Assembly: GCF_041435115.1 (NCBI RefSeq)
Contig: NZ_CP108046.1
Location: forward strand, 930,001-994,000
DNA from: Streptomyces sp. NBC_00289
GTDB taxonomy: Bacteria; Actinomycetota; Actinomycetes; Streptomycetales; Streptomycetaceae
Length of the DNA stretch: 64,000 nucleotides
Direction of reading: 5' to 3'
Within the stretch, counting starts at the first letter, position 1. Every line of letters starts with the position of its first letter. Both the position numbers and the translations under genes were made by a program. Under the pieces are notes generated by a model that saw only the letters and a program-made list of their open reading frames with translations, was not told where the DNA came from and did no database searches. This document shows positions 49,705-58,813 of this stretch, piece by piece.

Positions 49705-50787
49705 TTACGACCGCACTACCAACTGACCGTCCGCGTACGGAAGGACTTTGGCACGCGGCAGGTGCACGAGGACCTCCTCGCCGACCGGGACTCCCTCCTC
49801 CCGCGGTGTCTTGGCCCTGACGAGTTGCCCGGCGACCTCGACCTCGAGCACGCGCTGTGCGCCGTGGTCGCTGACGCCCCGCAGCCGGCCGGGGAAGGTG
49901 TTGGGGCCGGGGTCCGTGACGACCTTGACGTATTCGGGGCGGACGCCGACCTGCAGCTCGGTCGTGCTCTGGGGAATGATGTCCCAGGCGACGGACAGCG
50001 GCCGACCGGACAGCGCGAAGCGCCCGCCGTTCCGGTCCACGGTCAGAAAGTTCATCGCCGGTGAGCCGATGAAGTAGCCGACGTACGTGGAGGAGGGCGC
50101 TTCGAAGAGCTGCTCTGGGGTGCCCTGCTGCACAGCCCGGCCATCCTTCATGACAAGCAATTCCTGCGCGAAGCTCATCGCCTCGTACTGGTCGTGGGTC
50201 ACGTAGATCACCGTGGGCTGGAACTGGTCGGTGATCTCACGGATCTTGCGCCGCAGCGAGTGCTTCAGCTGCGGGTCGATCACGGTGAGTGGCTCGTCCA
50301 TCAGGACGGCCGCCACGTCATCACGGACCAGGCCGCGGCCGAGTGAGATCAGCTGCTTGTCGTCGGCGGTGAGCCCGCGCGCCGGCTGCTGAAGCCGGTC
50401 GTGCAGGTCCAGGGCCTCGGCGACCTGCTGCACCTTGGCGTCGATCCTCGCCTTGTCCCAGCGCCGGCACTGCAGCGGGAAGGCGAGGTTCTCGTAGACC
50501 GTCATCGACTTGTAGATGACGGGGAACTGGAAGACCTGGGCAATGTTGCGCGCCTTGGTCGGCATGGCGGAGACGTCGACGCCGTCGAACAGGACCTGTC
50601 CCCGGGATGGTCTGACCAGGCCGGAAAGGATGTTCAGCAGCGTCGTCTTGCCGCAGCCCGAGGGTCCGACCAGCGCGTAGGTCTTGCCGGACTCGAAGGT
50701 CAGCCGCAGCGGCTTGAGAGCCCACCGCTCCTGCTCGGCGCCCGGCGCGTACGCGTGCCCGACGTCGATGATGTCCAACTGCGCCAT
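49705..50787 (-). CDS. ABC transporter ATPase (MalK/GlpT type), 360 aa
   Basis: The ATG at 50787 gives MAQLDIIDVGHAYAPGAEQE, with Walker A GPSGCGKTT, Q-loop VFQFPVIYKSMTV, a modified signature (LTADDKQLISLGRGL replaces L-S-G-G-Q), Walker B AVLMDEPLTVID and H-loop VTHDQYEAMS. A C-terminal TOBE regulatory domain follows (from about residue 240). A second ATPase is encoded one base upstream. Paired ATPases with such altered motifs are typical of the GlpS/GlpT glycerol importer of rhizobia. It energises the permeases at 51874 and 52716. Confidence 0.85.
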   Translation of the reverse strand: MAQLDIIDVGHAYAPGAEQERWALKPLRLTFESGKTYALVGPSGCGKTTLLNILSGLVRPSRGQVLFDGVDVSAMPTKARNIAQVFQFPVIYKSMTVYENLAFPLQCRRWDKARIDAKVQQVAEALDLHDRLQQPARGLTADDKQLISLGRGLVRDDVAAVLMDEPLTVIDPQLKHSLRRKIREITDQFQPTVIYVTHDQYEAMSFAQELLVMKDGRAVQQGTPEQLFEAPSSTYVGYFIGSPAMNFLTVDRNGGRFALSGRPLSVAWDIIPQSTTELQVGVRPEYVKVVTDPGPNTFPGRLRGVSDHGAQRVLEVEVAGQLVRAKTPREEGVPVGEEVLVHLPRAKVLPYADGQLVVRS

Positions 50788-50788
50788 G

Positions 50789-51877
50789 TCAACGCCCTTC
50801 CACAGAAGCGAGATCGTATGAAGGCGTGCGCACGAGCGTCCCCTGCTCGTCGAAGGCGAACAGCCGGTCGGGACGGATCCGAAGTCTGACCAGGTCGCCG
50901 AGGGCGACATCGTGGATGCCCTGGATCTGTACGACGAAGGGGGCCTCGCCGACGACGACATGGACGAAGGTCTCGGAGCCGGAGATCTCGACAAAGGTGA
51001 CGCGGCCCTCGACGCCGCTGGAAGCCAGGCTGACGTCGGTGGCGCGCAGGCCGAACTGGTAGGCGCCGTCGGGCAGGTCGGCCAGGTGCGCGGAGACGTG
51101 CGTGGCCTGGAAGCCGGCCACCGTGACTTGGCCGCCTTCGAGCCGGCCCGCGAAGATGTTCATGGGCGGGTCGTTGATGATGGAGGCCACCGTGGTGGTC
51201 GCCGGGCGTTCGAAGACCTCCTGCGGGCTGCCGGTCTGGAGGATCCGCCCCTCGTGCATGACCAGGACCACGTCCCCGAGCATCATCGCCTCGGCGGGTT
51301 CGGTGGTCGTGTAGATGACGATTGTGTCGCCCTGGTCCGAGAAGAGGGCCTTGAACTCGTCGCGCAGTTGTTCGCGCAACTTGTAGTCCAGGTTGGCGAG
51401 TGGCTCGTCGAGCAGGAGGATGCCCGTACCCCGGGCCAGGGCGCGAGCCATCGCGACGCGCTGCTGCTGGCCGCCGGAGAGTTGGGAGGGCTTGCGCTTC
51501 TCGAAGTCCGCAAGCCCCACGCTCGCCAGGCTCTGCCTGACCCGTCGCTGGATGTCGTCCCGTGGCAGCCCGGCCCGTTTCAGCGGGAAGGCCACGTTGC
51601 CGAACACGTTGAGATGCGGGTAGTTGATGAACTGCTGGTAGACCATGGCGGTGTCGCGCCGCCACACCGGCGTCTTCAGGAAGTCCGACCCCGCTCGGGT
51701 CAGCGAGCCGGAGTCCACTTTCTGCAGGCCGGCCAGGGCCCGCAGCAGCGTCGTCTTCCCGGCCATCGTCCGGCCGATGACGGTGTGGAGCCGTCCCGGC
51801 TGGAAGGTGGCGGTCACGTTCTTGAGGTGGTCGACGCCGTCGACGGTCAGGCATAGATCGTTGGCACTGAGGTTCAT
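50789..51877 (-). CDS. ABC transporter ATPase (GlpS-like), 362 aa
   Basis: The ATG at 51877 overlaps the permease stop by four bases. The Walker A is unusual, [17 protein letters not shown], as in GlpS of the rhizobial glycerol transporter. Q-loop [16 protein letters not shown], a normal signature [15 protein letters not shown], Walker [14 protein letters not shown] and a Thr-Glu replacement at the H-loop ([11 protein letters not shown]) follow, then a TOBE domain. One ATPase has a good signature and a weak H-loop; the other is the reverse, so the pair probably forms a heterodimer with one active site. Confidence 0.85.
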   Translation of the reverse strand: MNLSANDLCLTVDGVDHLKNVTATFQPGRLHTVIGRTMAGKTTLLRALAGLQKVDSGSLTRAGSDFLKTPVWRRDTAMVYQQFINYPHLNVFGNVAFPLKRAGLPRDDIQRRVRQSLASVGLADFEKRKPSQLSGGQQQRVAMARALARGTGILLLDEPLANLDYKLREQLRDEFKALFSDQGDTIVIYTTTEPAEAMMLGDVVLVMHEGRILQTGSPQEVFERPATTTVASIINDPPMNIFAGRLEGGQVTVAGFQATHVSAHLADLPDGAYQFGLRATDVSLASSGVEGRVTFVEISGSETFVHVVVGEAPFVVQIQGIHDVALGDLVRLRIRPDRLFAFDEQGTLVRTPSYDLASVEGR

Positions 51878-52719
51878 CGGACCGCTCCCGACAGGTTCCC
51901 CTTGGACAGTAGACGCTCCACCCAGAGGGCGAGCAGGATCAGCGGCGCAACGCCGAAGAGCGCGGCGGCGGACAGCGTCCACCACGGTGGAATGGAGGAG
52001 TTGAGGGCGACGACTGCCTGGGGCAGTGTCTGGACCTCGGTGAAGGTGAGCCGGAAGGCGAAGAAGAAGTCGTTCCAGCCGAACACGGCGCAGAACATCG
52101 CCGCCACGGTCAGCCCGGGCAGGGAGTTCGGCAGGATCGCCCGTACGAAGGTCTGGAACGGGGGGCAGCCGTCCAGCATCGCCATCTCGTCGATCTCCCG
52201 GGGGATGCCGTTGAAGAAGTCCACCATCACCCAGACCGCGATGGGCAGCAGCAGCGCGACCGTCACGATGACGAGGCCCGGGATGCTGTCCAGAAGGCCA
52301 CCCCACTGCAGGAGATAGAAGAAGGGGATCACCAGGACGACGGGCGGCATGATCCGTTGGGAGACGAAGAAGAAGACGATGTCGCTGTTCTTGATGAAGC
52401 CCAGCTTGAACCGGTATCGGGACAGCGCGTAGGCGGCCAGGGATCCCAGGGCCAGGCTGATGGCGGATGCGGCGACGGTGATGATCGCGCTGTTGACGAA
52501 GGGATCGATCACATCGATGCCGCCGGCTCCGCCGAAGATGTTGCGCCAGCCGGTGAGGGTGGGCTTGTACTGCGCCCAGGGTATGTAGGTGGGACCGCCC
52601 TGGACGGCATTGGCGTTCTTGAAGCTGGTCGTCATCGCCCAGAAGAACGGTCCGGCGACGAAGCACGCCCACAGTGCGATCACGGTGTACTTGAACACGG
52701 GATAAAGGCGCGACCTCAT
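51874..52719 (-). CDS. Carbohydrate-type ABC permease (MalG/UgpE family), 281 aa
   Basis: Six membrane helices: helix 1 at about residues 8-30 (YTVIALWACFVAGPFFWAM), then a periplasmic stretch, and helices 2-6. The EAA loop reads EIDEMAMLDGCPPFQTFVRA, placing the conserved Gly for ATPase contact. Length and end match MalG/UgpE permeases. It overlaps the ATPase gene by four bases downstream and the other permease by four bases upstream (ATGA each), so all are translationally coupled. It forms the channel with the permease at 52716. Confidence 0.85.
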   Translation of the reverse strand: MRSRLYPVFKYTVIALWACFVAGPFFWAMTTSFKNANAVQGGPTYIPWAQYKPTLTGWRNIFGGAGGIDVIDPFVNSAIITVAASAISLALGSLAAYALSRYRFKLGFIKNSDIVFFFVSQRIMPPVVLVIPFFYLLQWGGLLDSIPGLVIVTVALLLPIAVWVMVDFFNGIPREIDEMAMLDGCPPFQTFVRAILPNSLPGLTVAAMFCAVFGWNDFFFAFRLTFTEVQTLPQAVVALNSSIPPWWTLSAAALFGVAPLILLALWVERLLSKGNLSGAVR

Positions 52720-53594
52720 GAGTCCCCCTTCAGCTTGAAGGCTCTGGTGAGCAGGGCGGCAACGACCGTGAGTGTGACAATCATGAGGACGAGGTAGGTC
52801 AGGGACATCGCCCCGCCGTAGCCGGTCTGTTGATCGCGGAGCCCTTGGATGTAGAGGTAGTAGCCCGGGGTCTCCGTGGAGGACCCCGGCCCGCCGGACG
52901 TCAGTACGTAGACGCTGTCGGAGAGTTTGGACGCCTCGATAAGCCGGATGATGACCGCCGCGACCGAGACGGGTGCCATCAGCGGGAAGGTCACCTTCCA
53001 GAAGGTGCGCCAGGTGCCGGCGCCGTCGATCGCGGCGGCCATGAACGGTTCCTTGGGAAGGCTGAGCAGGCCGGCCAGCAGCAACAGGAACATGAACGGC
53101 GTCCATTGCCAGACCTCGACGGTCATCAGCGCGACCAGCGCCGGGCCCGACTCGGTAAGCCAGGGGATTCCTGTCAGGCCCAGCATGTCCAGAAGGTCGT
53201 TCGCCGGGCCCAGGGATTCATGGAAGATCGTCTGCCAGATGGCGGCCATCACCACGGGTGTGGTCATCATGGGGATGAGGAAGAGCACCCGCCAGAGTCT
53301 GCGGCCGCGTGTCTCGCGCCAGACCAGCAGGGCCATACCGAACCCGACGACGTACTGGATCAGGACCGTGCCGCCGGCCAGCAGGATCAGCCGGGTGATG
53401 GACGCCCAGAAGCGGCTGTCATGCAGCATCGCCGTGTAGTTGGCGCCTCCGATGAAGTCCATCGCAGGGTTGCTGACGTTCCAGCCGGAGAAGCTGACGC
53501 GGATGGTGAACAGGAGCGGGAAAATGATGATCAGGAAGAGGGTGAGCAGTCCCGGCAACAGGAACATGCTCTTGTGCCGGCGCAGGCCGTCCAT
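52716..53594 (-). CDS. Carbohydrate-type ABC permease (MalF/UgpA family), 292 aa
   Basis: The ATG at 53594 follows AAGGAGA. Six helices starting with FLLPGLLTLFLIIIFPLLF, and the EAA loop PKEPFMAAAIDGAGTWRTFW with the conserved Ala-x-x-Asp-Gly-Ala. SGGPGSSTETPGYYLYIQ before the last helices is a MalF-family hallmark. It pairs with the permease at 51874. The gap to the binding-protein gene is 83 bases, enough for a partial terminator or hairpin, but none obvious was seen. Confidence 0.85.
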   Translation of the reverse strand: MDGLRRHKSMFLLPGLLTLFLIIIFPLLFTIRVSFSGWNVSNPAMDFIGGANYTAMLHDSRFWASITRLILLAGGTVLIQYVVGFGMALLVWRETRGRRLWRVLFLIPMMTTPVVMAAIWQTIFHESLGPANDLLDMLGLTGIPWLTESGPALVALMTVEVWQWTPFMFLLLLAGLLSLPKEPFMAAAIDGAGTWRTFWKVTFPLMAPVSVAAVIIRLIEASKLSDSVYVLTSGGPGSSTETPGYYLYIQGLRDQQTGYGGAMSLTYLVLMIVTLTVVAALLTRAFKLKGDS

Positions 53595-53677
53595 GGTTCT
53601 CCTTGCGGAAGGGGGCGGACGTCCCTGGGCGGCCGGCCGGTCCGGTCCGGCCACCCGGGGTGTGTCCTGCGGTCGGG

Positions 53678-55273
53678 TCAGGAGTTGTCCTCAAGCTCGA
53701 CCACGTTGCGGTAGGCGCTTTGGACCTTGTCCGTGCCGATCTGGTCGGTGATCTTGGACCATTCCTTGGCCACGTCGTCCAGTGCCTGCTGGGGGGAGCT
53801 CTGTCCTGCCAGAGCCGCGGCGACGCCGTTGGCCAGCGCGGACATGTACTGGTTGACACCGGGAACGCGCAGGTCGAAGACGCGGTTGGTGCTCTTCTCC
53901 ATGCCGGAGAGCGTGTGCACGTAGGACTCGGCGACGTCCTTGTCCCAGCCCTGCTTCTCCCAGAACGCCGGGTCGAAGTGGGCGTTGCGGTAGGGGTTGA
54001 CACCGAATCGGCCGATGGTCAGGTCGAGGGCGGTGTTGGCCTCGTTGCCGAAGAAGCAGAGGTAGTCGAAGGCCATCTGCTGGTGGGGCGAGGGCTTAGC
54101 CACCGCTGAGGTCCATCCCCACGTGAAGTAGGGCGCCTGGTTCGCCTTGCTGTCCCACGACTTCGTGGTGCGGTTGTAGACCTCGGTGGAGCCGGGCAGC
54201 GGCGCCGCCTGGATCTTGTTGCGGATCCTGCTGTCCGGCTGCTGGGCCTGGATGAAGGCGTCGTCCCAGGAGTAGGACATCAGCGTCTGGCCGCCACCGA
54301 AGGAGAAGATCTCGTCCCCCAGGCCGAAGTTGGCGCCGCCGGGCGCCCAGGTCGACTTGGCCTTCACCATGTCGTCCAGGGCGCGGACGAAGCCCGGTGT
54401 GTTGATCAGCGGTTTCATGGTCTTGACGTCGAAGAAGACACCGCCCTTGACGTCCGGGTTCTTCACGTACGGCGCCGCACGGCTGATGAACGCGGAGAAG
54501 GTCAGGTCGTCGCGCTTGGTCACCTCGGCACTGCCGTAGTTGGCCTTGCCGTCGCCATCAAAGTCCTTGCCGCTGAAGAACTTGGCGGTCTGCTGGTACT
54601 CGGCCCACGTCCTGGGGACCCGAAGCTCCTTGCCCGTGGCCTTCTTGTACTCCGCCTGCCGCTTGGGGTCCATCAGCACATCGGTGCGGACCTTGAGGTA
54701 GTGCCGGTCACCGTCTATCGGGTATTGCACGACCTTCCCGTTCCAGGTCGCCACGTCCATGTAGGCCTTGGTGACGTCCTTCATGCCGGGGCTGTTCAGA
54801 TACGTCTTCGGCACCGGGGCCAGATAGGGGGCCATGTCGCCGATCCACAGGGACGGATAGAACATGACGTCGTACGCCGGCTGGCCCGCCTGGAGGGGCG
54901 TGAGGATCTTCTGGTGCAGTTCGCCGAAGGGAACGTTGACCACTTCGACCTTGCCGCCGGTGATGTCCTCGAACTGCTTGGCGTGCAGCTGGGTCGGCTC
55001 GCCGATGACGGGAACGGCATGGCTGATGATCTTCAGCGTCTGTCCGGAGTAGTCCTTGCGGCTGATGGACTCGTAGCTGCAGGGGCCGGGGACGTCCTTG
55101 GCCTTGGTCGCCGGGTAGTCCTTGCCGTACTTCTTGTAGCTGATCTCCGAGCCGGACTTGAAGAGGGCTGCCTTGGCCTTGGGCTTCTGCTGTTCCTGGT
55201 TCTGAGCGGTGCACGCGGTGGCGGTCAGGGCCACGGCGACGGCGACCAGGGCTGTGTACGGTCTGCTGCGCAT
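53678..55273 (-). CDS. Lipoprotein substrate-binding protein of the ABC importer, 531 aa
   Basis: The lipobox LTATAC places the lipid anchor on C21. The mature protein has the two-lobe type II binding-protein fold: QTLKIISHAVPVIGEPTQLH, DVMFYPSLWIGDMAPYLA, KVRTDVLMDP, FGGGQTLMSYSWDDAF and YFTWGWTSAVAKPSPHQQMAFD. At 531 residues it is longer than the usual 420-450 and resembles the large binding proteins of glycerol/polyol importers. It captures the solute outside the membrane for the permeases at 51874 and 52716. Substrate not provable from sequence; glycerol or another polyol is favoured by the ATPases and the dehydrogenase gene next to it. Confidence 0.8.
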   Translation of the reverse strand: MRSRPYTALVAVAVALTATACTAQNQEQQKPKAKAALFKSGSEISYKKYGKDYPATKAKDVPGPCSYESISRKDYSGQTLKIISHAVPVIGEPTQLHAKQFEDITGGKVEVVNVPFGELHQKILTPLQAGQPAYDVMFYPSLWIGDMAPYLAPVPKTYLNSPGMKDVTKAYMDVATWNGKVVQYPIDGDRHYLKVRTDVLMDPKRQAEYKKATGKELRVPRTWAEYQQTAKFFSGKDFDGDGKANYGSAEVTKRDDLTFSAFISRAAPYVKNPDVKGGVFFDVKTMKPLINTPGFVRALDDMVKAKSTWAPGGANFGLGDEIFSFGGGQTLMSYSWDDAFIQAQQPDSRIRNKIQAAPLPGSTEVYNRTTKSWDSKANQAPYFTWGWTSAVAKPSPHQQMAFDYLCFFGNEANTALDLTIGRFGVNPYRNAHFDPAFWEKQGWDKDVAESYVHTLSGMEKSTNRVFDLRVPGVNQYMSALANGVAAALAGQSSPQQALDDVAKEWSKITDQIGTDKVQSAYRNVVELEDNS

Positions 55274-55291
55274 GGGGCTTCTCCTACGGTG

Positions 55292-56317
55292 TCAGGGGAT
55301 CAAGATCGCTCGGCCGCGTACGGCGCCGGTGTCCAGGTCGTCGAGGGCCTGCCGGAAGGAAGCGAGGGGGTATCGCCGGGTGTGCAGGGTGACCTTGTCC
55401 TGGGCTGCCAGGACCATCAGCTCGGAGAGGTCGTTGTAGGACCCCACGAGGTTGCCGATGAAGTTGATCTCCGTGGAGATGACGTCGATCGTCGGCACGT
55501 GGAGTTGGCCGCCGTAGCCGATGACGTAGTAGTTGCCGTTGCGGCGCAGGCAGGCCACGCCCGTCTCGACAGCGCCCCCCTCGCCGACGAAGTCCAGGAC
55601 GGCCTCCGCCCCGTGACCGCCGGTCAGGTCCTGTACGCGCTCGGCTTCGCTTCCATCCGCGACGAGAGTGTGGTCGGCGCCCAGTTCCTTGGCCAGGGCC
55701 AGGGCCTCCTGGCTGCGGTCGATGACGATCATCTCGACCGGCGACAGGGCCCGCAGCACCTGAATTCCGATGTGTCCGAGTCCCCCGGCGCCGATGACCA
55801 CCGTCTTGTCGCCGGGCCGCAGCACACGGGCAGCCTTGGCGACGGCGTGGTAGGCCGTGAGCCCGGCGTCGGCCAGGGCCGCCACCGAGGCCGGCTCCAG
55901 GGACGGGGCGAGAGGCACGACCGAGCGGGCGCTGGTCTTCAGGTACTCGGCGTAGCCCCCGTCGGTGTCGATGCCGGGGAAGGCTGAGTTCATGCAGTGC
56001 ACGTCGTCGCCGTCCCGGCAGGCGCGGCACAGACCACACGTCAGCAGCGGGTGCAGGATGACCGGGTCACCGACCTTGACGTTGGTGACGGCCTGCCCGA
56101 CCTCCGCGACCCAGCCGGCGTTCTCGTGACCGATCGTGTACGGAAGGGCGACCCCGCTCTTCTCCTTCCACTGTCCTTCGAGGATGTGAAGATCGGTCCG
56201 GCAGACTCCGGCACCCCCGATCTTCACGATCACATCCAGCGGTCCGGTGATCTGCGGGTCCGGCACGTCTACGAGCACGGGCGGCTCGTCGTACTCGATG
56301 ACCTGCACGGCTTTCAT
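55292..56317 (-). CDS. Zinc-dependent alcohol dehydrogenase, 341 aa
   Basis: A medium-chain dehydrogenase with catalytic zinc ligands in GVCRTDLH (Cys) and GHENAGWV (His-Glu), and a structural zinc set CGLCRACRDGDDVHC. The nucleotide fold VVIGAGGLGHIGIQVLRAL is followed by an acidic residue (VIDRSQ), indicating NAD(H). The first gene of the unit, 18 bases before the binding protein, so oxidation of the imported alcohol is likely. Its promoter region faces the AcoR-like gene and holds a direct repeat. Confidence 0.9.
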   Translation of the reverse strand: MKAVQVIEYDEPPVLVDVPDPQITGPLDVIVKIGGAGVCRTDLHILEGQWKEKSGVALPYTIGHENAGWVAEVGQAVTNVKVGDPVILHPLLTCGLCRACRDGDDVHCMNSAFPGIDTDGGYAEYLKTSARSVVPLAPSLEPASVAALADAGLTAYHAVAKAARVLRPGDKTVVIGAGGLGHIGIQVLRALSPVEMIVIDRSQEALALAKELGADHTLVADGSEAERVQDLTGGHGAEAVLDFVGEGGAVETGVACLRRNGNYYVIGYGGQLHVPTIDVISTEINFIGNLVGSYNDLSELMVLAAQDKVTLHTRRYPLASFRQALDDLDTGAVRGRAILIP

Positions 56318-56378
56318 GAGGGCTCCCTGCGAGTCGGCGGGTGATGCGCCGATTACACAGGCCGCCGATCCCAGGCCG

Positions 56379-56409
56379 ATGTCTCAAAATCCGCCCTCGA
56401 ATGTCTCAA
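56379..56409. promoter_or_regulatory. Direct repeat in the adh/AcoR-like divergent promoter
   Basis: ATGTCTCAA occurs at 56379-56387 and 56401-56409, 22 bases apart, about two helical turns on one face. It lies 62-92 bases upstream of the dehydrogenase start and is a candidate activator site. Confidence 0.5.
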
Positions 56410-56495
56410 TGTGATACACGCCTTAGGCGTCACGTCGTCGAGGTGGTCCAATCACCGAACCGATGGATTGTGACGTGCGTAGTACGGGAGGGTTA

Positions 56496-58280
56496 ATGCC
56501 CCGCCAACCACCCGGAAGCTCACTGAGAGCAGCCAGAGAGCTCTACCTGGAAGTCACCAAGGATCCAAGCGCCCGTCCGCTTGTGGTGGCTTCATGGCAT
56601 CGCTCGCTGGAATACGAGGTGCAGCCGAGCAGCCTCGACGCTCCGTACCAGGACAACCCCGATCTGGACAGCCACCTGGCGAGGGCGGCGCTGCCGATCC
56701 TGGACCGGCTGCGAGAGCAGCTCGCCGACGACCCCGTCTCCACGATGATCACAGACCGCAACGGCGTGGTCCTCTCCCGGAAGGTCTCTCACGAGGGATT
56801 GACGACGAACCTCAACCGCGTGCACCTGGCCCCGGGCCACGTGTTCGCCGAGCGCTACGTGGGCACCAACGGCATAGGGACCGCGCTGGCCAGCGGCCGC
56901 CCGGTCATGATCGCCGGAACGGAGCACTACGTCGAGGCGCTGCGGGACTTCCGCTGCGCGGCCGTACCGATCCTGCATCCCACCCGGCGCACCTTGCTGG
57001 GAGCCTTCAACCTCACCACCATCCGTGAAGGCTCCGACGGCATGCTGATGGCCTTCGCCCGCTCGGTCGCGGCCCAGATCGAGGCCGAAATCGCGGCGAT
57101 CACCTCCCGGCGCGAGCGGGCTCTGTTCCAGGACTACTTGGAAGCGTGCTCGTCGACGCGCCCGGGACCCGTGCTGGCCCTCAACCGCGATGTCGTCATG
57201 ATGAACGAGCAGCTCAGTGCCGCCGTGACCGGGCCGGACAACTACGCGTTGCTCGACCACGCCCGTGAGCTCGCCGGCCACTCCCGGGTGGAGGGGACCC
57301 GCAGCATCGCCCTGCCCTCCGGACGGGTCGCCGAACTTCGGATCAGACGCTGCCGGCGCGAGGGCAGCGACGCAGGCGCCGTCTTCCGGGTCCGGCTGAT
57401 CGGGCGGCCCCAGCCCACCCCTGCGGTTTCCGCCGCGCTGGCCCACTCCGACCTGAGACTGGTGGGCTCGTCCCCACACTGGCTGCGCGCGGTCGCCGAC
57501 AGCGAAACCGCGTTCGTCACCGGGACATGGCTCCATCTCCTGGGCGAAGCCGGCGTCGGCAAGAGGACGCTGGCCAAGGCTCTGCACCGGGCCCATGGCG
57601 CCGGACGTCGGCTGGAGATGACGGAAGCGCCGCTGTCCGGCTCACCGGCCGTCACCGAGCGCTGGCTGCACGACGTCGGAGAGCTGCTTGTCATCCCGTC
57701 CACCGTGCTCGTCGTCAGCGACGTCCACCTGCTGGGCGACCGGCTGCGGCAGCGGCTGACGAGCCTGCTGGTGCAGCTGGACGGCAACGCGACCGGGCAA
57801 CTGGTCATGACCAGCCAGCCGTCGATGGTCAGCGCCGACGACCAGCTCGACCAGCTCTGTGGTGCCTCGGTCGAGGTTCCTCCCCTGCGTCACCGCTATG
57901 GGGACATCGAGCACCTGGCACGGTTCTTCCTGCGCAAGTACCGGCCGAGCGGCGAGAGCAGGTTCTCCCCGGATGCGCTGACCATGCTGCAGCGCTGCCC
58001 CTGGCCGGAGAACGTCAGGCAGCTGGAGTCGGTGATACGGGGCTTGGCGCGGCGGCCTTCGGGCCAGGTGATCCACGTGGAGGACCTGCCGCCGGAAAGC
58101 CGGGTGTCGTCGAGCAAGGTCCTCACCACCATCGAGGCATTGGAACGCGACGCCATTCTGCGTGGGCTGATGGCCCGCGACTCCAATGTCCAGCGGACCG
58201 CGCAGGACCTCGGGATCTCCCGCGCCACGATGTACCGCAAGATGCGTCGCTACGGGATCGTCCCGTCGAGCCTGACGTGA
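56496..58280 (+). CDS. AcoR-like GAF/AAA/Fis-type regulator without sigma-54 contact loop, 594 aa
   Basis: The ATG at 56496 follows GGGAGGG. An N-terminal GAF-type sensor (about 60-230) contains ITDRNGVVLSRK, then GTNGIGTALASGRPVMIAG and EHYVEALRDFRCAAVPI, the AcoR signature for an alcohol or acetoin ligand. The AAA domain (about 320-500) has a weak Walker A GEAGVGKRTLAKAL and a C-terminal RCPWPENVRQLESVI, but no GAFTGA loop. A Fis helix-turn-helix ends the protein (AQDLGISRATMYRKMRRYGI). Actinobacteria lack sigma-54, so it must act with vegetative sigma factor. It probably activates the divergent dehydrogenase/importer operon. Confidence 0.85.
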   Translation: MPRQPPGSSLRAARELYLEVTKDPSARPLVVASWHRSLEYEVQPSSLDAPYQDNPDLDSHLARAALPILDRLREQLADDPVSTMITDRNGVVLSRKVSHEGLTTNLNRVHLAPGHVFAERYVGTNGIGTALASGRPVMIAGTEHYVEALRDFRCAAVPILHPTRRTLLGAFNLTTIREGSDGMLMAFARSVAAQIEAEIAAITSRRERALFQDYLEACSSTRPGPVLALNRDVVMMNEQLSAAVTGPDNYALLDHARELAGHSRVEGTRSIALPSGRVAELRIRRCRREGSDAGAVFRVRLIGRPQPTPAVSAALAHSDLRLVGSSPHWLRAVADSETAFVTGTWLHLLGEAGVGKRTLAKALHRAHGAGRRLEMTEAPLSGSPAVTERWLHDVGELLVIPSTVLVVSDVHLLGDRLRQRLTSLLVQLDGNATGQLVMTSQPSMVSADDQLDQLCGASVEVPPLRHRYGDIEHLARFFLRKYRPSGESRFSPDALTMLQRCPWPENVRQLESVIRGLARRPSGQVIHVEDLPPESRVSSSKVLTTIEALERDAILRGLMARDSNVQRTAQDLGISRATMYRKMRRYGIVPSSLT

Positions 58281-58433
58281 CGGGCTGTTCCGGCACGCTG
58301 TCCTCACAGAGCTCCGGGCAGGCCTTGCACCCGCTACGGCAGGCAGCGCTCCCGGGAAGACCCACTCGCCCGTACGCCAGGCTCACCTCACCGACCTCAT
58401 CGGTGGATCAGGGCTGAAGGTGATTCCTCCGGC

Positions 58434-58461
58434 TTGACGTATGCCGATATCGGCATACGAT
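58434..58461 (+). promoter_or_regulatory. Promoter filled by a 20-base perfect palindrome (ArsR operator)
   Basis: TTGACG (58434) and TACGAT (58456) are 16 bases apart. GTATGCCGATATCGGCATAC (58439-58458) is a perfect palindrome covering the whole spacer and part of both hexamers. Transcription from about 58468 would begin at the ArsR ATG, so the message is probably leaderless. Confidence 0.75.
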
Positions 58462-58468
58462 GGTGGTC

Positions 58469-58810
58469 ATGGCACGAGCAGCGACGACGTCGGACGTCTT
58501 CAACGCGATCGCCGAGCCGCAGCGTCGGGAGATCCTGTTGCTGCTGCGGGCGGGTGAGCGGCCGGTCACCGAGTTGGCCCAGGAGCTGGGGATGACCCAG
58601 CCGGGGGCGTCCAAACACCTGCGGGTGCTCCGGGAGGTCGGGCTGGTGCGGGACCGCAAGGCAGGCAAGCAGCGCCTGTACGGCCTTGACGCCCGCGGGC
58701 TGCGACCGGTCCACGAGTGGACCGGCGGGTTCGAGCGGTTCTGGAACCAGAGCTTCGACCGGCTGGACGCGTACGTGCAGGACCTCAGGCAGGCACAGCA
58801 GGAGGAGTGA
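58469..58810 (+). CDS. ArsR-family regulator, 113 aa
   Basis: The ATG at 58469 is preferred over 58460 because the promoter predicts a transcript starting there. Winged helix: NAIAEPQRREILLLLRAGER, VTELAQELGMTQPGASKHLR and VLREVGLVRDRKAGKQRLYG. No metal-binding cysteines are visible, so it belongs to the non-metal ArsR group that sits before SRPBCC genes in actinobacteria. The palindrome at 58439 is the likely autorepression site. Two genes follow closely: SRPBCC (3 bases) and a DHFR-like gene (overlapping by one base). Confidence 0.9.
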   Translation: MARAATTSDVFNAIAEPQRREILLLLRAGERPVTELAQELGMTQPGASKHLRVLREVGLVRDRKAGKQRLYGLDARGLRPVHEWTGGFERFWNQSFDRLDAYVQDLRQAQQEE

Positions 58811-58813
58811 CCG

